Source: a virus. From it: a DNA stretch of 27,467 nucleotides. This document shows positions 6,556 through 13,988 of this stretch, piece by piece. The stretch is from IMG/VR virus record IMGVR_UViG_3300005518_000036, positions 1-27,467 of that record, one strand, 5' to 3'. The number at the start of each line of letters is the position of its first letter. The first letter of the stretch is position 1. The position numbers and the translations under genes are program-made. A model generated the notes under the pieces. That model was not told where the DNA came from and searched no databases. It saw only the letters and a list, made by a program, of their open reading frames with translations.

Positions 6556-7179
6556 ATGGCCGACGCCGAAGTCACGATCACGCATAGCTTCGTGTCCACG
6601 AAGTCGGATGGCGCGGACACCACGAAGGTCAAGCCGTCGGACTGGAACGCCGCGCTGATCGGCGCGGGCGGCGACGACGGCGAGGTCGTCACCTTCGACT
6701 CCGCGTTCAACTCCGGGCTGGGCGCGCACCGCCGCGCGCAGGTGCTGAGCAGCCAGCACACCACGGTGGGCAACGTGGGCGGCGGCTCGGATACGCTCAT
6801 GTCCTACGTGCTGCCGGCCGCGACCCTGGGGAGCAGCGACCGCATGGTGTCCATCATCGGCGCGGGGCGCACCTCGGCCACCGGCTCGGCCAAGACGCTC
6901 GTAGTGCTCGTGGGGGCCGCGGCCTATGTCCTCAACCCGGTCACCACGAACCCAAGCGGCTCCACCTGGAAAGCGGAGCTGATCCTCACGCGCCTGACGG
7001 CCACCACGCAGCGGCTCACGGGCTGGTGCTCGGTGGGCTCGCAGATGCAGACGACGCTGATCGAGTCGCCCGTGGAGAACCTGGCCGCGGCCGTCACGCT
7101 GGCGTTCGCGGCGACCGACGGCGGCTCCGTCACGGACGCGATCCGCCAGGACGAGATGATCGTCACGCTCCTGAACTAG
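6556..7179 (+). CDS. Tail-fibre-type structural protein
   Basis: This 207-residue protein starts at ATG 6556 behind an excellent AAGGAGG site (6541-6547); the longer open frame upstream runs through the HNH-flanking region and is not used. Its N-terminus 'ITHSFVSTKSDGADTTKVKPSDWNA' is a motif seen at the start of many phage tail-fibre or appendage proteins, in the general form H-F-S-x-K-x-D-G-x-D-x-T-x-V-x-P-S-x-W-N. The rest (60-207) is Ser/Thr/Ala-rich with beta-strand periodicity and no catalytic motif, consistent with a fibre head or adaptor. It is the last gene before the tail-tube protein A gene. A role in fibre assembly or host contact is likely. Confidence 0.65.
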   Translation: MADAEVTITHSFVSTKSDGADTTKVKPSDWNAALIGAGGDDGEVVTFDSAFNSGLGAHRRAQVLSSQHTTVGNVGGGSDTLMSYVLPAATLGSSDRMVSIIGAGRTSATGSAKTLVVLVGAAAYVLNPVTTNPSGSTWKAELILTRLTATTQRLTGWCSVGSQMQTTLIESPVENLAAAVTLAFAATDGGSVTDAIRQDEMIVTLLN

Positions 7180-7183
7180 CGCC

Positions 7184-8026
7184 ATGTCCACCGATCTCCA
7201 GATCACCAACATGGTGCTGCGCCGGCTCGGGGATAGCCCCGTGTCGGCCACCACCGAGCAGACGACGAAGGCCCGGCTGGTGGCCGAGCTCTACGCCACC
7301 ATCCGACAGGCCACGCTGGCGGCGCATCCGTGGAACTTCGCCCTGTCGCGCCGCACGCTCCTGGCCTACACCGTGCCGGCGGCCACGCTGACGCCGGGCA
7401 CGGGGGCCACGGTGGTGGACACCACGGGCGTGACGTTCACGGCCTCGGCGGCCGTGTTCGTCAGCACCGACGTGGGCAAGGTGCTCGACCACATCGCCGG
7501 GACGGGCACCGCGACCATCACGGCGTTCTCAAGCACCACCGTGGTGACGGCCACCATCACCGAGGCGTTCCCGTCGCTGGCCGCCATCGCGGCTGAGGAC
7601 TGGCGGCTCAATTACGCCCCGCCCGCGTGGGGGCCGCTCTATACCATCCCCAAGCCCGCCGATGCCCTGCGCGTGTGGCGACTGGAGGACTCGACGCCCT
7701 ACGAGGTGGAGACGAACGGCACGCAGGAGGTCATCGTCACCGAGTCGGCGTCGATCAACGCGCGCGTGATCACCGACGTGACGGATCCGACGCGGTTCAC
7801 GCCCCTGTTCGTGACGGCGTTCGTCTCGCATCTGGTGGCGATGTGCGCCGAGCCTATCACGGGCCAGCAGGCCAAGGGCAACGCCGCGTATCAGCTCTAC
7901 GAGCTGACGCTCAAGCGCGCCCGCACGATGGACGGCATGGAGGGCTCGGCGGCGGTCCTGCGCTCGCGGGATCTCATCGATGTACGCGGCGGTGGCGGGG
8001 ACGCCACCCGAGCATGGCCGCGCTGA
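7184..8026 (+). CDS. Tail tubular protein A (T7 gp11-like head-tail adaptor)
   Basis: This 280-residue protein is predicted to form the ring joining the portal to the tail nozzle. The opening 'QITNMVLRRLGDSPVSA' followed by 'ELYATIRQATLAAHPWNFAL' is characteristic of the gp11/tubular-A family. So is the later 'WGPLYTIPKPADALRVWRL' and a long helical C-terminal half with 'PLFVTAFVSHLVAMCAEPITG'. Between these, residues about 68-142 (7385-7609) form an extra beta domain with 'STDVGKVL ... ITAFSSTTVVTATI ... AEDWRL'. This extra domain resembles one in the tail B protein downstream. In T7 the B gene follows at once; here three genes intervene. Confidence 0.85.
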   Translation: MSTDLQITNMVLRRLGDSPVSATTEQTTKARLVAELYATIRQATLAAHPWNFALSRRTLLAYTVPAATLTPGTGATVVDTTGVTFTASAAVFVSTDVGKVLDHIAGTGTATITAFSSTTVVTATITEAFPSLAAIAAEDWRLNYAPPAWGPLYTIPKPADALRVWRLEDSTPYEVETNGTQEVIVTESASINARVITDVTDPTRFTPLFVTAFVSHLVAMCAEPITGQQAKGNAAYQLYELTLKRARTMDGMEGSAAVLRSRDLIDVRGGGGDATRAWPR

Positions 8027-8032
8027 TCTGAT

Positions 8033-9241
8033 ATGGCTGTCGCTATTGCGTGGACGCTCGCGCTCGATGCCACTGGAAGCTCCGGCTTCCAGGGGCTCGC
8101 CGACATTGGGAACAGTCGGCTCCTTGCCACGCGCCTCAATCGACAGGTGTGGCGCTCGGCAGATCGCGGGGCGACGTGGACGCAGTTGAGCGATCTGCCG
8201 ATCGGGGCAGGGGCCGCGACCTCTCGCATCCTCTCCATGGCCACGGACGAGTGCTTGGTCGCCGTCCAGAATGCCGCCGCTGGCGCATTGCACATCTATC
8301 GCACTACGGACGGTGGAGATAACTGGACGAAGGTCCACGACACCGTGACGGGGTTCACGCTCACGATCTGCCACGGGTTCCTGCAAACCGGGGCGAGTAC
8401 CGTCACAGCCTATGGGTCATTCAATCCCACCCTGGGCGGCGGATCGGATTACCACTTCCTGACTTCTGGGGATCGTGGGGCATCATGGACGCCGGGCTCG
8501 CTCATCAACGCCACCGTCGCGGGTTCCTCGGTGGGCGGGATGGCCCTGGTCGGCTCCACGTTCATCGCCGGCCAAGCTGATTTCAGTGCTCCCCCGTTCG
8601 TCTGGACCTCGGGCGATCAGACGACGTGGACCAAGGTCATCCTGCCCGGCAACACGGCGGGGACAAATGCGAACACGTGGGATCTGGTAGCCCTGAGCGC
8701 CACCGCCGCGCTGGCCACGGGTGGATTCATCAACGACAGCGACATTGGCCCGTCGCCAGACCATCAAGTGCTGTGGATCTGGAAGACGACCGACGCGGGC
8801 GCGTCGTGGACTCGCGTCCCCAATGCGTCGATAGCCTCGGCCCCGACCGATAACGTCTCCGCTGCCGCCCTGATCTTCTTGGACACGGATATTGCGGTGG
8901 TGGGCTACGGCTACACGAATGACCCCGAGATCGGCTGGCGGCACACCGAGGATGGCGGGGCCACATGGGCGGTCAATACCGGCAGCCTCCCGCCCGATGC
9001 GACGTTCTACTCCCCCGCGCAGATGGTGTTTTACAACAATAACGACGGCACTGGCCTACTCGTGTCGGCCGCCGGGTGGGACGAAGCCGCGAGCGGCGGC
9101 GGCGAAATCTGGCTCGGCGCGGTGACCGGTCTGCCCTTTGAAGAAGACGATCAGCAGGACGCCAGCTCCGCCGTCACGCCTGCCGTCGTCCACTGCTCCG
9201 GCGCGGCGTTCGCCACTAAAGGATGCCGGCAACGATGCTGA
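8033..9241 (+). CDS. Asp-box (BNR) beta-propeller protein, sialidase-like fold
   Basis: This 402-residue protein contains six Asp-box motifs of the S-x-D-x-G-x-T-W type. They are SADRGATW (about 42), TTDGGDNW (91), SGDRGASW (145), a degenerate TSGDQTTW (192), TTDAGASW (252) and TEDGGATW (304). The regular spacing of about 50 residues predicts a six-bladed beta-propeller like that of sialidases and related glycan-binding proteins. The catalytic Arg triad and Tyr/Glu of true sialidases cannot be recognised with confidence, so binding rather than cleavage is possible. There is no signal peptide, consistent with a virion part. It lies between the tail-tube A gene and the subtilase gene, suggesting a tail-mounted receptor-binding or glycan-processing protein. 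The C-terminus ends in a short Cys-containing tail (KGCRQRC). Confidence 0.8.
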   Translation: MAVAIAWTLALDATGSSGFQGLADIGNSRLLATRLNRQVWRSADRGATWTQLSDLPIGAGAATSRILSMATDECLVAVQNAAAGALHIYRTTDGGDNWTKVHDTVTGFTLTICHGFLQTGASTVTAYGSFNPTLGGGSDYHFLTSGDRGASWTPGSLINATVAGSSVGGMALVGSTFIAGQADFSAPPFVWTSGDQTTWTKVILPGNTAGTNANTWDLVALSATAALATGGFINDSDIGPSPDHQVLWIWKTTDAGASWTRVPNASIASAPTDNVSAAALIFLDTDIAVVGYGYTNDPEIGWRHTEDGGATWAVNTGSLPPDATFYSPAQMVFYNNNDGTGLLVSAAGWDEAASGGGEIWLGAVTGLPFEEDDQQDASSAVTPAVVHCSGAAFATKGCRQRC

Positions 9242-9507
9242 CCCACGATCACGCCTGCGCCGGCTGCGGCAACACGTGGCCCTGCGTCAACCGCGTCTGC
9301 ACGGACGTGCGCGTGCGCTCCTGTGGCTGTGACGCCCCGGTGCCCGTCGTGGTGACGTGGACGATGGGCCTGGAGGACGCCGGGCATAGCCTGCACGAAG
9401 CAGCGCAGGCGTTCCGCATGCGCGGGGACATCGCGCAGGCCGAGGGGTGCTTGCGGGTGCGCGCGGCGCTGCTCCGGCAAGTCCAGCGACTCGCGGGGCG
9501 CGGCTGA
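9235..9507 (+). CDS. Small Cys-rich, zinc-finger-like protein
   Basis: This 90-residue protein starts at ATG 9235, overlapping the end of the propeller gene, with AAAGGA 11 bases upstream; ATG 9223 is in frame but has that site inside it. The N-terminal half has Cys spaced as CAGC, then CVNRVC and CGC, with a His-rich start (LTHDHA), fitting a small zinc ribbon or knuckle. The C-terminal half is a helical, Arg/Ala/Gln-rich hairpin (HEAAQAFRMRGDIAQAEGC). Its stop overlaps the start of the subtilase gene by one base (TGATG). A chaperone, adaptor or regulator of the neighbouring protease is possible, but no function can be assigned from the sequence. Confidence 0.65.
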   Translation: MLTHDHACAGCGNTWPCVNRVCTDVRVRSCGCDAPVPVVVTWTMGLEDAGHSLHEAAQAFRMRGDIAQAEGCLRVRAALLRQVQRLAGRG

Positions 9508-11168
9508 TGGCGGCGCGCGTCTCGGTCATCGTGGGGTTCGCGGCCGGCGTCAGCGAGGTGGAGCAGCGGGCCGTCTACGCCACGCTCGGCACCGGCAAGC
9601 CGGTGGGGATGGTGAAGTCCCGTCGGCACATCGTCAAGGTGCTGCCGGAGCGCGTGCAGGAGGTGCTGGCCACGCTCCGCGCGGATGCCCGCGTGGCGTA
9701 TGCCGAGGTGGACAGCAGCATGCCGCTGGCGCTGACGCCGAACGATCCCCTGCTCTCGGCGCAGTGGCACCACGCCAAGATCGGCACGTCGGGGACGGGC
9801 GGGGCGTGGGACACGCAGACAGGCGCGGCGGGGATCATCATCGCCATCCTCGATAGCGGCATCGACGGCACGCACCCGGACCTCACAGGCCGGCTGGTGG
9901 GCGGCTACAACACGTTCACGGCGACCGCGGCGGCCGGCGACTGGTTCGGCCACGGCACCAAGGTGGCCGGCGTCGCCGTCTCGACGGGGAATAACGCCAT
10001 CGGCGGGGCGGGCGTCGCCTACGGGTGCAAGCTGATGCCCGTGGTGATCTCGGACAATACCGGGTACGCCACGGCCTCGCGCATCGCCATCGGGATCGAT
10101 TGGGCCGCCGATCACGGGGCGAAGATCATCAACATCTCGATCAGTGGCCTCGCAGGGAGCAGCACTGTGAAGGCGGCGGCCGAGGCCGCACGGGCACAGG
10201 GCGTGTGGGTGGTGGCCGCGGCGGGCAATAGCGGCACAGTGGACCCGTATCCCGCCACCACGGCCCTGTTCTCGGTGACGGCCACCGATCAGAACGACGC
10301 CCTGTGGTCAGGCTCGAGCCGGGGCGCGTTCGTGGATCTGGCCGCGCCGGGCTATCAGATCCGCACCACCTCGCCGGGGGCTACGTATTCCGTCTCGACG
10401 GGCACCTCGTTCGCCGCGCCCATCGTGGCCGGAGTGGCGGCGCTCCTGTGGTCGGAGATCCCGACGCTGACGCTGGCCGACGTGGAAACGGCGCTGACGA
10501 CGACGGCCACGGATCTGGGCACGGCCGGCTACGATCAGAGCTTCGGCTACGGCCGCGTGAATGCGGCGGCGGCCATGGCGTCGATCACCACGCCGACCGC
10601 GGACACCACGCCGCCCGTCGTCACGATCACGAGCCCCGCCAACGGGGCCACCGCGAGTGGCAGCCTCACGGTGAGCGTGACGGCCACCGATGCCGGCGGG
10701 GTGGCCAGCGTGACGCTCTACCTCGACGGCGCCCTAGTGGGCACCGATGTGCTCTCGCCCTATACCTTCGTGCTGAACACCACGCCGTACACCGCCGGCA
10801 CGCATACGCTGGTGGCCAAGGCCACCGATGTGGCTGGCAACGTGGGCACCTCGGCGGCCGTTACCTTCACGGTGGCCGCGCCCGTCGTGATCCCGTCCAG
10901 CACCGGGACGGTGGTCATCACGTCCGCCGTCATCACGGGGGGCAATCTTCTCACCGTGATCGTGACGGCCTCCGATCCGGCCGGCATCACGAAGGTGGAC
11001 TGCTACCTCGACGGCGTGCTCAAGCGCACCAAGACGACCGCCACGTCCTACAAGTTCACCATCGGCGTGGGGTCGCTCAGGACGGGCTCACGGCATGCGG
11101 TCCAGGTCAAGGCCACCACCGCGACGCCGGCCGAGATTCTCTCCACGGTGGTCGAGGTCGTCAAGTAA
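9507..11168 (+). CDS. Subtilisin-family (S8) serine protease with two Ig-like domains
   Basis: This 553-residue protein carries a full subtilase core. Residues 1-72 resemble an I9-type propeptide/inhibitor. The catalytic Asp116 lies in 'IAILDSGIDGTHPD', His149 in 'DWFGHGTKVAG', the oxyanion Asn241 in 'VVAAAGNSG' and Ser301 in 'STGTSFAAPIVAGVAALL'. The usual GHGTH has Lys for its second His, a non-catalytic position. From about 370 two Ig-like domains follow ('PPVVTITSPANGATASG' and 'VVITSAVITGGN'), typical substrate or surface attachment modules. There is no signal peptide, so it is not secreted by the general pathway and fits a virion-borne or cytoplasmic enzyme. It lies between tail-tube genes A and B, stop-start overlapped on both sides. 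Host-surface protein cleavage or tail-protein maturation are candidate roles. Confidence 0.9.
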   Translation: MAARVSVIVGFAAGVSEVEQRAVYATLGTGKPVGMVKSRRHIVKVLPERVQEVLATLRADARVAYAEVDSSMPLALTPNDPLLSAQWHHAKIGTSGTGGAWDTQTGAAGIIIAILDSGIDGTHPDLTGRLVGGYNTFTATAAAGDWFGHGTKVAGVAVSTGNNAIGGAGVAYGCKLMPVVISDNTGYATASRIAIGIDWAADHGAKIINISISGLAGSSTVKAAAEAARAQGVWVVAAAGNSGTVDPYPATTALFSVTATDQNDALWSGSSRGAFVDLAAPGYQIRTTSPGATYSVSTGTSFAAPIVAGVAALLWSEIPTLTLADVETALTTTATDLGTAGYDQSFGYGRVNAAAAMASITTPTADTTPPVVTITSPANGATASGSLTVSVTATDAGGVASVTLYLDGALVGTDVLSPYTFVLNTTPYTAGTHTLVAKATDVAGNVGTSAAVTFTVAAPVVIPSSTGTVVITSAVITGGNLLTVIVTASDPAGITKVDCYLDGVLKRTKTTATSYKFTIGVGSLRTGSRHAVQVKATTATPAEILSTVVEVVK

Positions 11169-13552
11169 TGCCCGCCCACCCGTTCAAGACGGGCTTCACG
11201 TCCGGCGAACTCACCGAGCGCCTCGGGGCGCGGGTGGACGTATCGAAGTACGCCCAGGGTGCCTCCTGTCTCAAAAACTTCTCCGTGCATGTCCACGGGG
11301 GCGCGGCGGTGCGGGCGGGCACCGTCTACATTGCGGAGACGAAATCCTCCGGCGCGTTCCAGTTCGACACGTTCCAGGAAGATGCCTTCGACGTGGAGAC
11401 GGGCAAGGCCGGCGTCCGCCTGATCCCGTTCCAGTTCTCCATCGATCAGGCATACATGCTGGAGATGGGCAGCGGGTATATCCGGTTCTTCCAGAACCGC
11501 GAGCAGATCCTTGATGTGAACGGCGACCCCCTGGAGATTGCCTCGCCCTATACCGGGGACGCGCTCCGGGCGCTCCGGTGGACGCAATCGGCCGACGTGC
11601 TCTACATCGCGCATCAGGACTACGCCCCCCGCAAGCTGTCCCGGGTGACGGCGGATCCCACGTTCGTGCTCACCGAGATCACCTTCCTGCCGCCGCCCAC
11701 CACCGAGGTGCCGCTGACGCTGGCGGCTGATCTCACGCTCTCGGCGGTGAGCGGCAGCGGCGTCACGGCGACGGCCACCAACCCCGTGTTCCAGACGGGG
11801 GACGTGGACCGCGTGCTCAAGTCCGGGGCGGGGCGCGCCATCATCAACGCGTTCACGTCGGCCACCGTGGTGACGCTCGACGTGCTGGACCCCTTCGAGG
11901 ACGTGGGCCCCTTCGCGGCGGGCGACTGGACGCTGGAGGGCTCCCCCTCGGGCACCATGACGCCCAGCGCGAAGGAGCCGCTGCACAAGATCATCGCGCT
12001 CACCGGCTCGCTGGATGCGTTCCGCGCCGAGGACGTGGGCAAGTACGTCACGATCCACAGCGGCGTCGTCAAGCTCACCGTCTACTCGTCGCCCACGCTC
12101 ATGTCGGGCGAGATCCAGAAGCTCCTGACGGCCATCACGGCGGCGCCCGCGGGCGCGTGGACGCTGGAAGCGCCCGCGTGGAGCGTGGCGCGCGGCTATC
12201 CGGGCACGGTGGGGTTGCAGGGCCAGCGGTTGCATTGGGCGGGCTCACCGGCGCAGCCGGATACCGGGTGGAGCTCGGTCGTGGCCGACTACGAGAACCA
12301 CGGCACCGGCGCGGACGACGACGACGCCCTCGTGTGGACGATTGCCCAGGATCAGGTGAACGTGATCCGGTGGCTCAAGTCGCTCAAGACGCTGATGGTG
12401 GGCACGACCGGCGGCGAGTTGCGCGTCCACGGCGAATCCGACGGCCCGCTCACGCCCTCCACCATCCAAGTGGACGACGAGAGCCTGTGGGGCGCCGACT
12501 TCAACGTGGACGCGATCCGGGTGAGTAACCTCGTGCTCTTCCTCCAGCGTGGGGCGCGCAAGGTGCGGGAACTGGCGTTCAGCTTTGAGGTGGACGGCTA
12601 CCTCTCGCCCGATCTGTCGCTCCTGGCCGAGCATCTCACGCAGGACGGCATCGTGGAGATGGCGTACCTGCCACAGCCCGACTCCACCTTGCTGGCCATT
12701 CGCAGCGACGGCGTGCTGCTCGGCATGACCTACGAGCGGCCGGAGCAGGTGGTGGCGTGGCACCACCACGTCACGGCTGGCACGTTCCAGTCGGTGGCCG
12801 TCATCCCCAACGACTGCGGGCACGAGATCTGGGTGGCGGTGGAGCGCGGGTTCCACACGCTCGACAATGCGTTCCAGGCCAGCGCCTTCCAGGCCGACGC
12901 CTTCCAGGTGCGTGGCGTGGCGCTGGAGAGCAAGCGGTTTCTCGAGGTGTTCGAGGGGGCACTCAACACCGATGCGGCGCTGGTGTACGATGGCCCGCCC
13001 GCGACGCAGATCGCCATGCCACACCTCGAGTCAGCTCCAGCCGCCGCCGTGTGGACCGAGCGCGCGTTCCAGGAGGACACGTTCCAGGAGGATCTGGTGC
13101 AGGGCGCGCTCATGGGCGCGGAGACGGGCACCGTGCTGGATGGCCTGTTCACGCTCTCGGCGGCACGCAGCTACGTCGAGGTGGGCCTGCCCTTTGACGC
13201 GCATATTGAACTACTGCCCGCCGAGCTCCAACTCGGCAACGGCAGCGCGCAGGGACGGCGGCAGCGGTACAACGAGCTGACGCTGCGGCTGCTCTGCACG
13301 TATGGCGACATTCGGGTAGGCCCGCGCGAGCGTGGGTACACCTTGCCGGCGGGGGGCGATCCGCTGGACTGGCAGGGCCAGCTACTCACCTATCCCGAGG
13401 GCGAGGGCGGCGGGGAGACGGAGTTCACGGGCGACGTGCGGGTGACGGAGGTCGGCTGGACCCGTGGGAGCCGGCCGCGCATCGTGCGCAGCGAGTCCTT
13501 GCCCATCGTGGTGCTGGGCGTGGGCGGCAGCATCCAGGTGGACGATGGCTAG
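11168..13552 (+). CDS. Tail tubular protein B (T7 gp12-like nozzle protein)
   Basis: This 794-residue protein starts at ATG 11168, sharing one base with the protease stop (TAATG). The opening 'FKTGFTSGELTERLGARVDVSKYAQGASCLKNF' pattern, then 'GGAAVRAGTVYIAE' and 'RLIPFQFSIDQAYMLEMGSGYIRFF', is the classical beginning of gp12-type nozzle proteins. Length matches T7 gp12, which is also about 790 residues. Two related beta modules lie at about 191-256 and 281-334 ('GDVDRVL', 'EDVGKYV', each ending in a W-T-L-E segment). Three F-Q-x-D-type repeat patches occur at about 63, 567 and 632. The downstream genes follow the T7 order 13-14-15-16. Tail nozzle assembly is the expected role. Confidence 0.88.
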   Translation: MPAHPFKTGFTSGELTERLGARVDVSKYAQGASCLKNFSVHVHGGAAVRAGTVYIAETKSSGAFQFDTFQEDAFDVETGKAGVRLIPFQFSIDQAYMLEMGSGYIRFFQNREQILDVNGDPLEIASPYTGDALRALRWTQSADVLYIAHQDYAPRKLSRVTADPTFVLTEITFLPPPTTEVPLTLAADLTLSAVSGSGVTATATNPVFQTGDVDRVLKSGAGRAIINAFTSATVVTLDVLDPFEDVGPFAAGDWTLEGSPSGTMTPSAKEPLHKIIALTGSLDAFRAEDVGKYVTIHSGVVKLTVYSSPTLMSGEIQKLLTAITAAPAGAWTLEAPAWSVARGYPGTVGLQGQRLHWAGSPAQPDTGWSSVVADYENHGTGADDDDALVWTIAQDQVNVIRWLKSLKTLMVGTTGGELRVHGESDGPLTPSTIQVDDESLWGADFNVDAIRVSNLVLFLQRGARKVRELAFSFEVDGYLSPDLSLLAEHLTQDGIVEMAYLPQPDSTLLAIRSDGVLLGMTYERPEQVVAWHHHVTAGTFQSVAVIPNDCGHEIWVAVERGFHTLDNAFQASAFQADAFQVRGVALESKRFLEVFEGALNTDAALVYDGPPATQIAMPHLESAPAAAVWTERAFQEDTFQEDLVQGALMGAETGTVLDGLFTLSAARSYVEVGLPFDAHIELLPAELQLGNGSAQGRRQRYNELTLRLLCTYGDIRVGPRERGYTLPAGGDPLDWQGQLLTYPEGEGGGETEFTGDVRVTEVGWTRGSRPRIVRSESLPIVVLGVGGSIQVDDG
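11354..11392 (+). repeat. F-Q-x-D repeat patch 1 in tail protein B
   Basis: Residues about 63-75 read AFQFDTFQEDAFD, three units of the F-Q-x-D-x type. The patch is inserted between conserved strands of the gp12-like N-terminal region, where T7-type proteins have a loop. It is one of three such patches in this protein. Confidence 0.6.
12869..12909 (+). repeat. F-Q-x-D repeat patch 2 in tail protein B
   Basis: Residues 568-580 read AFQASAFQADAFQ, encoded by near-identical GC(G/C)TTCCAG units every 15 bases. The period-five FQ pattern is the same as in patch 1 and patch 3 (13064-13096), suggesting spread of one short unit within the gene. Confidence 0.6.
13064..13096 (+). repeat. F-Q-x-D repeat patch 3 in tail protein B
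   Basis: AFQEDTFQEDL is encoded by two close copies of TTCCAGGAGGA, with period five in the protein. It matches patch 1, which also has FQED. Confidence 0.55.
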
Positions 13553-13988
13553 CCTCCTCGTGCGCCCCTACGTGGCCGCCGACTATCTGGCGCTCACCGC
13601 GCCCACGTCGATCTTCTTCGTGGCCCCCGAGGAGGCCGCGCGCCAGTACGCTGGGCACCCGGCGTTCACGGCGACGGTGGATGGCGTGCCGGTGGCGTGC
13701 GCTGGCATCGTCATCTACTGGCCCGGCGTGGCCGAGTCGTGGGCGGTGCTGTCGGATGCGGGCCGGGCGCATGGCTACTTCGTGACACGGAGCGTGCTGC
13801 GGGGGCTCGTGGACCTCGTGCGTCGGCATCGGCTCCATCGCGTGCAGGCCAAGGTGATGGCCGGGTTCACGGTGGGGCGGCGGTGGGTGCAGGCGATGGG
13901 CTTTGAGGAGGAGGCGCTCTTGCGCGCGTATGGCCCCAAGCGGGAGGACATGATCTCGTACGTCCTGTTCCCCAAGGAGATGGCATGA
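13545..13988 (+). CDS. T7 gp13-like (GNAT-fold) protein
   Basis: This 147-residue protein starts eight bases inside the end of the tail B gene (ATGGCTAG overlap). It has the layout of a small GNAT acetyltransferase-like fold: 'VRPYVAADYLAL' at the start, beta strands 'FTATVDGVPVACAGIVIYWPGVAESWAVLS', then a helix and the acetyl-CoA-side 'VGRRWVQAMGFEEEALLRAYG' ending in a beta strand. The equivalent place in T7 is gene 13, whose family is known to show a GNAT-like fold and is needed for virion internal-protein assembly. Whether it keeps acetyltransferase activity cannot be told; the usual R/Q-x-x-G-x-G/A loop is not clear. It is coupled to the gp14-like gene by an ATGA overlap. Confidence 0.75.
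   Translation: MASLLVRPYVAADYLALTAPTSIFFVAPEEAARQYAGHPAFTATVDGVPVACAGIVIYWPGVAESWAVLSDAGRAHGYFVTRSVLRGLVDLVRRHRLHRVQAKVMAGFTVGRRWVQAMGFEEEALLRAYGPKREDMISYVLFPKEMA

Noticed and set aside
10304-11167. Upstream extension of the tail protein B frame inside the protease gene
   Set aside because: The frame is open by GC bias only; the gp12-like N-terminus begins at ATG 11168 and the protease is in another frame.
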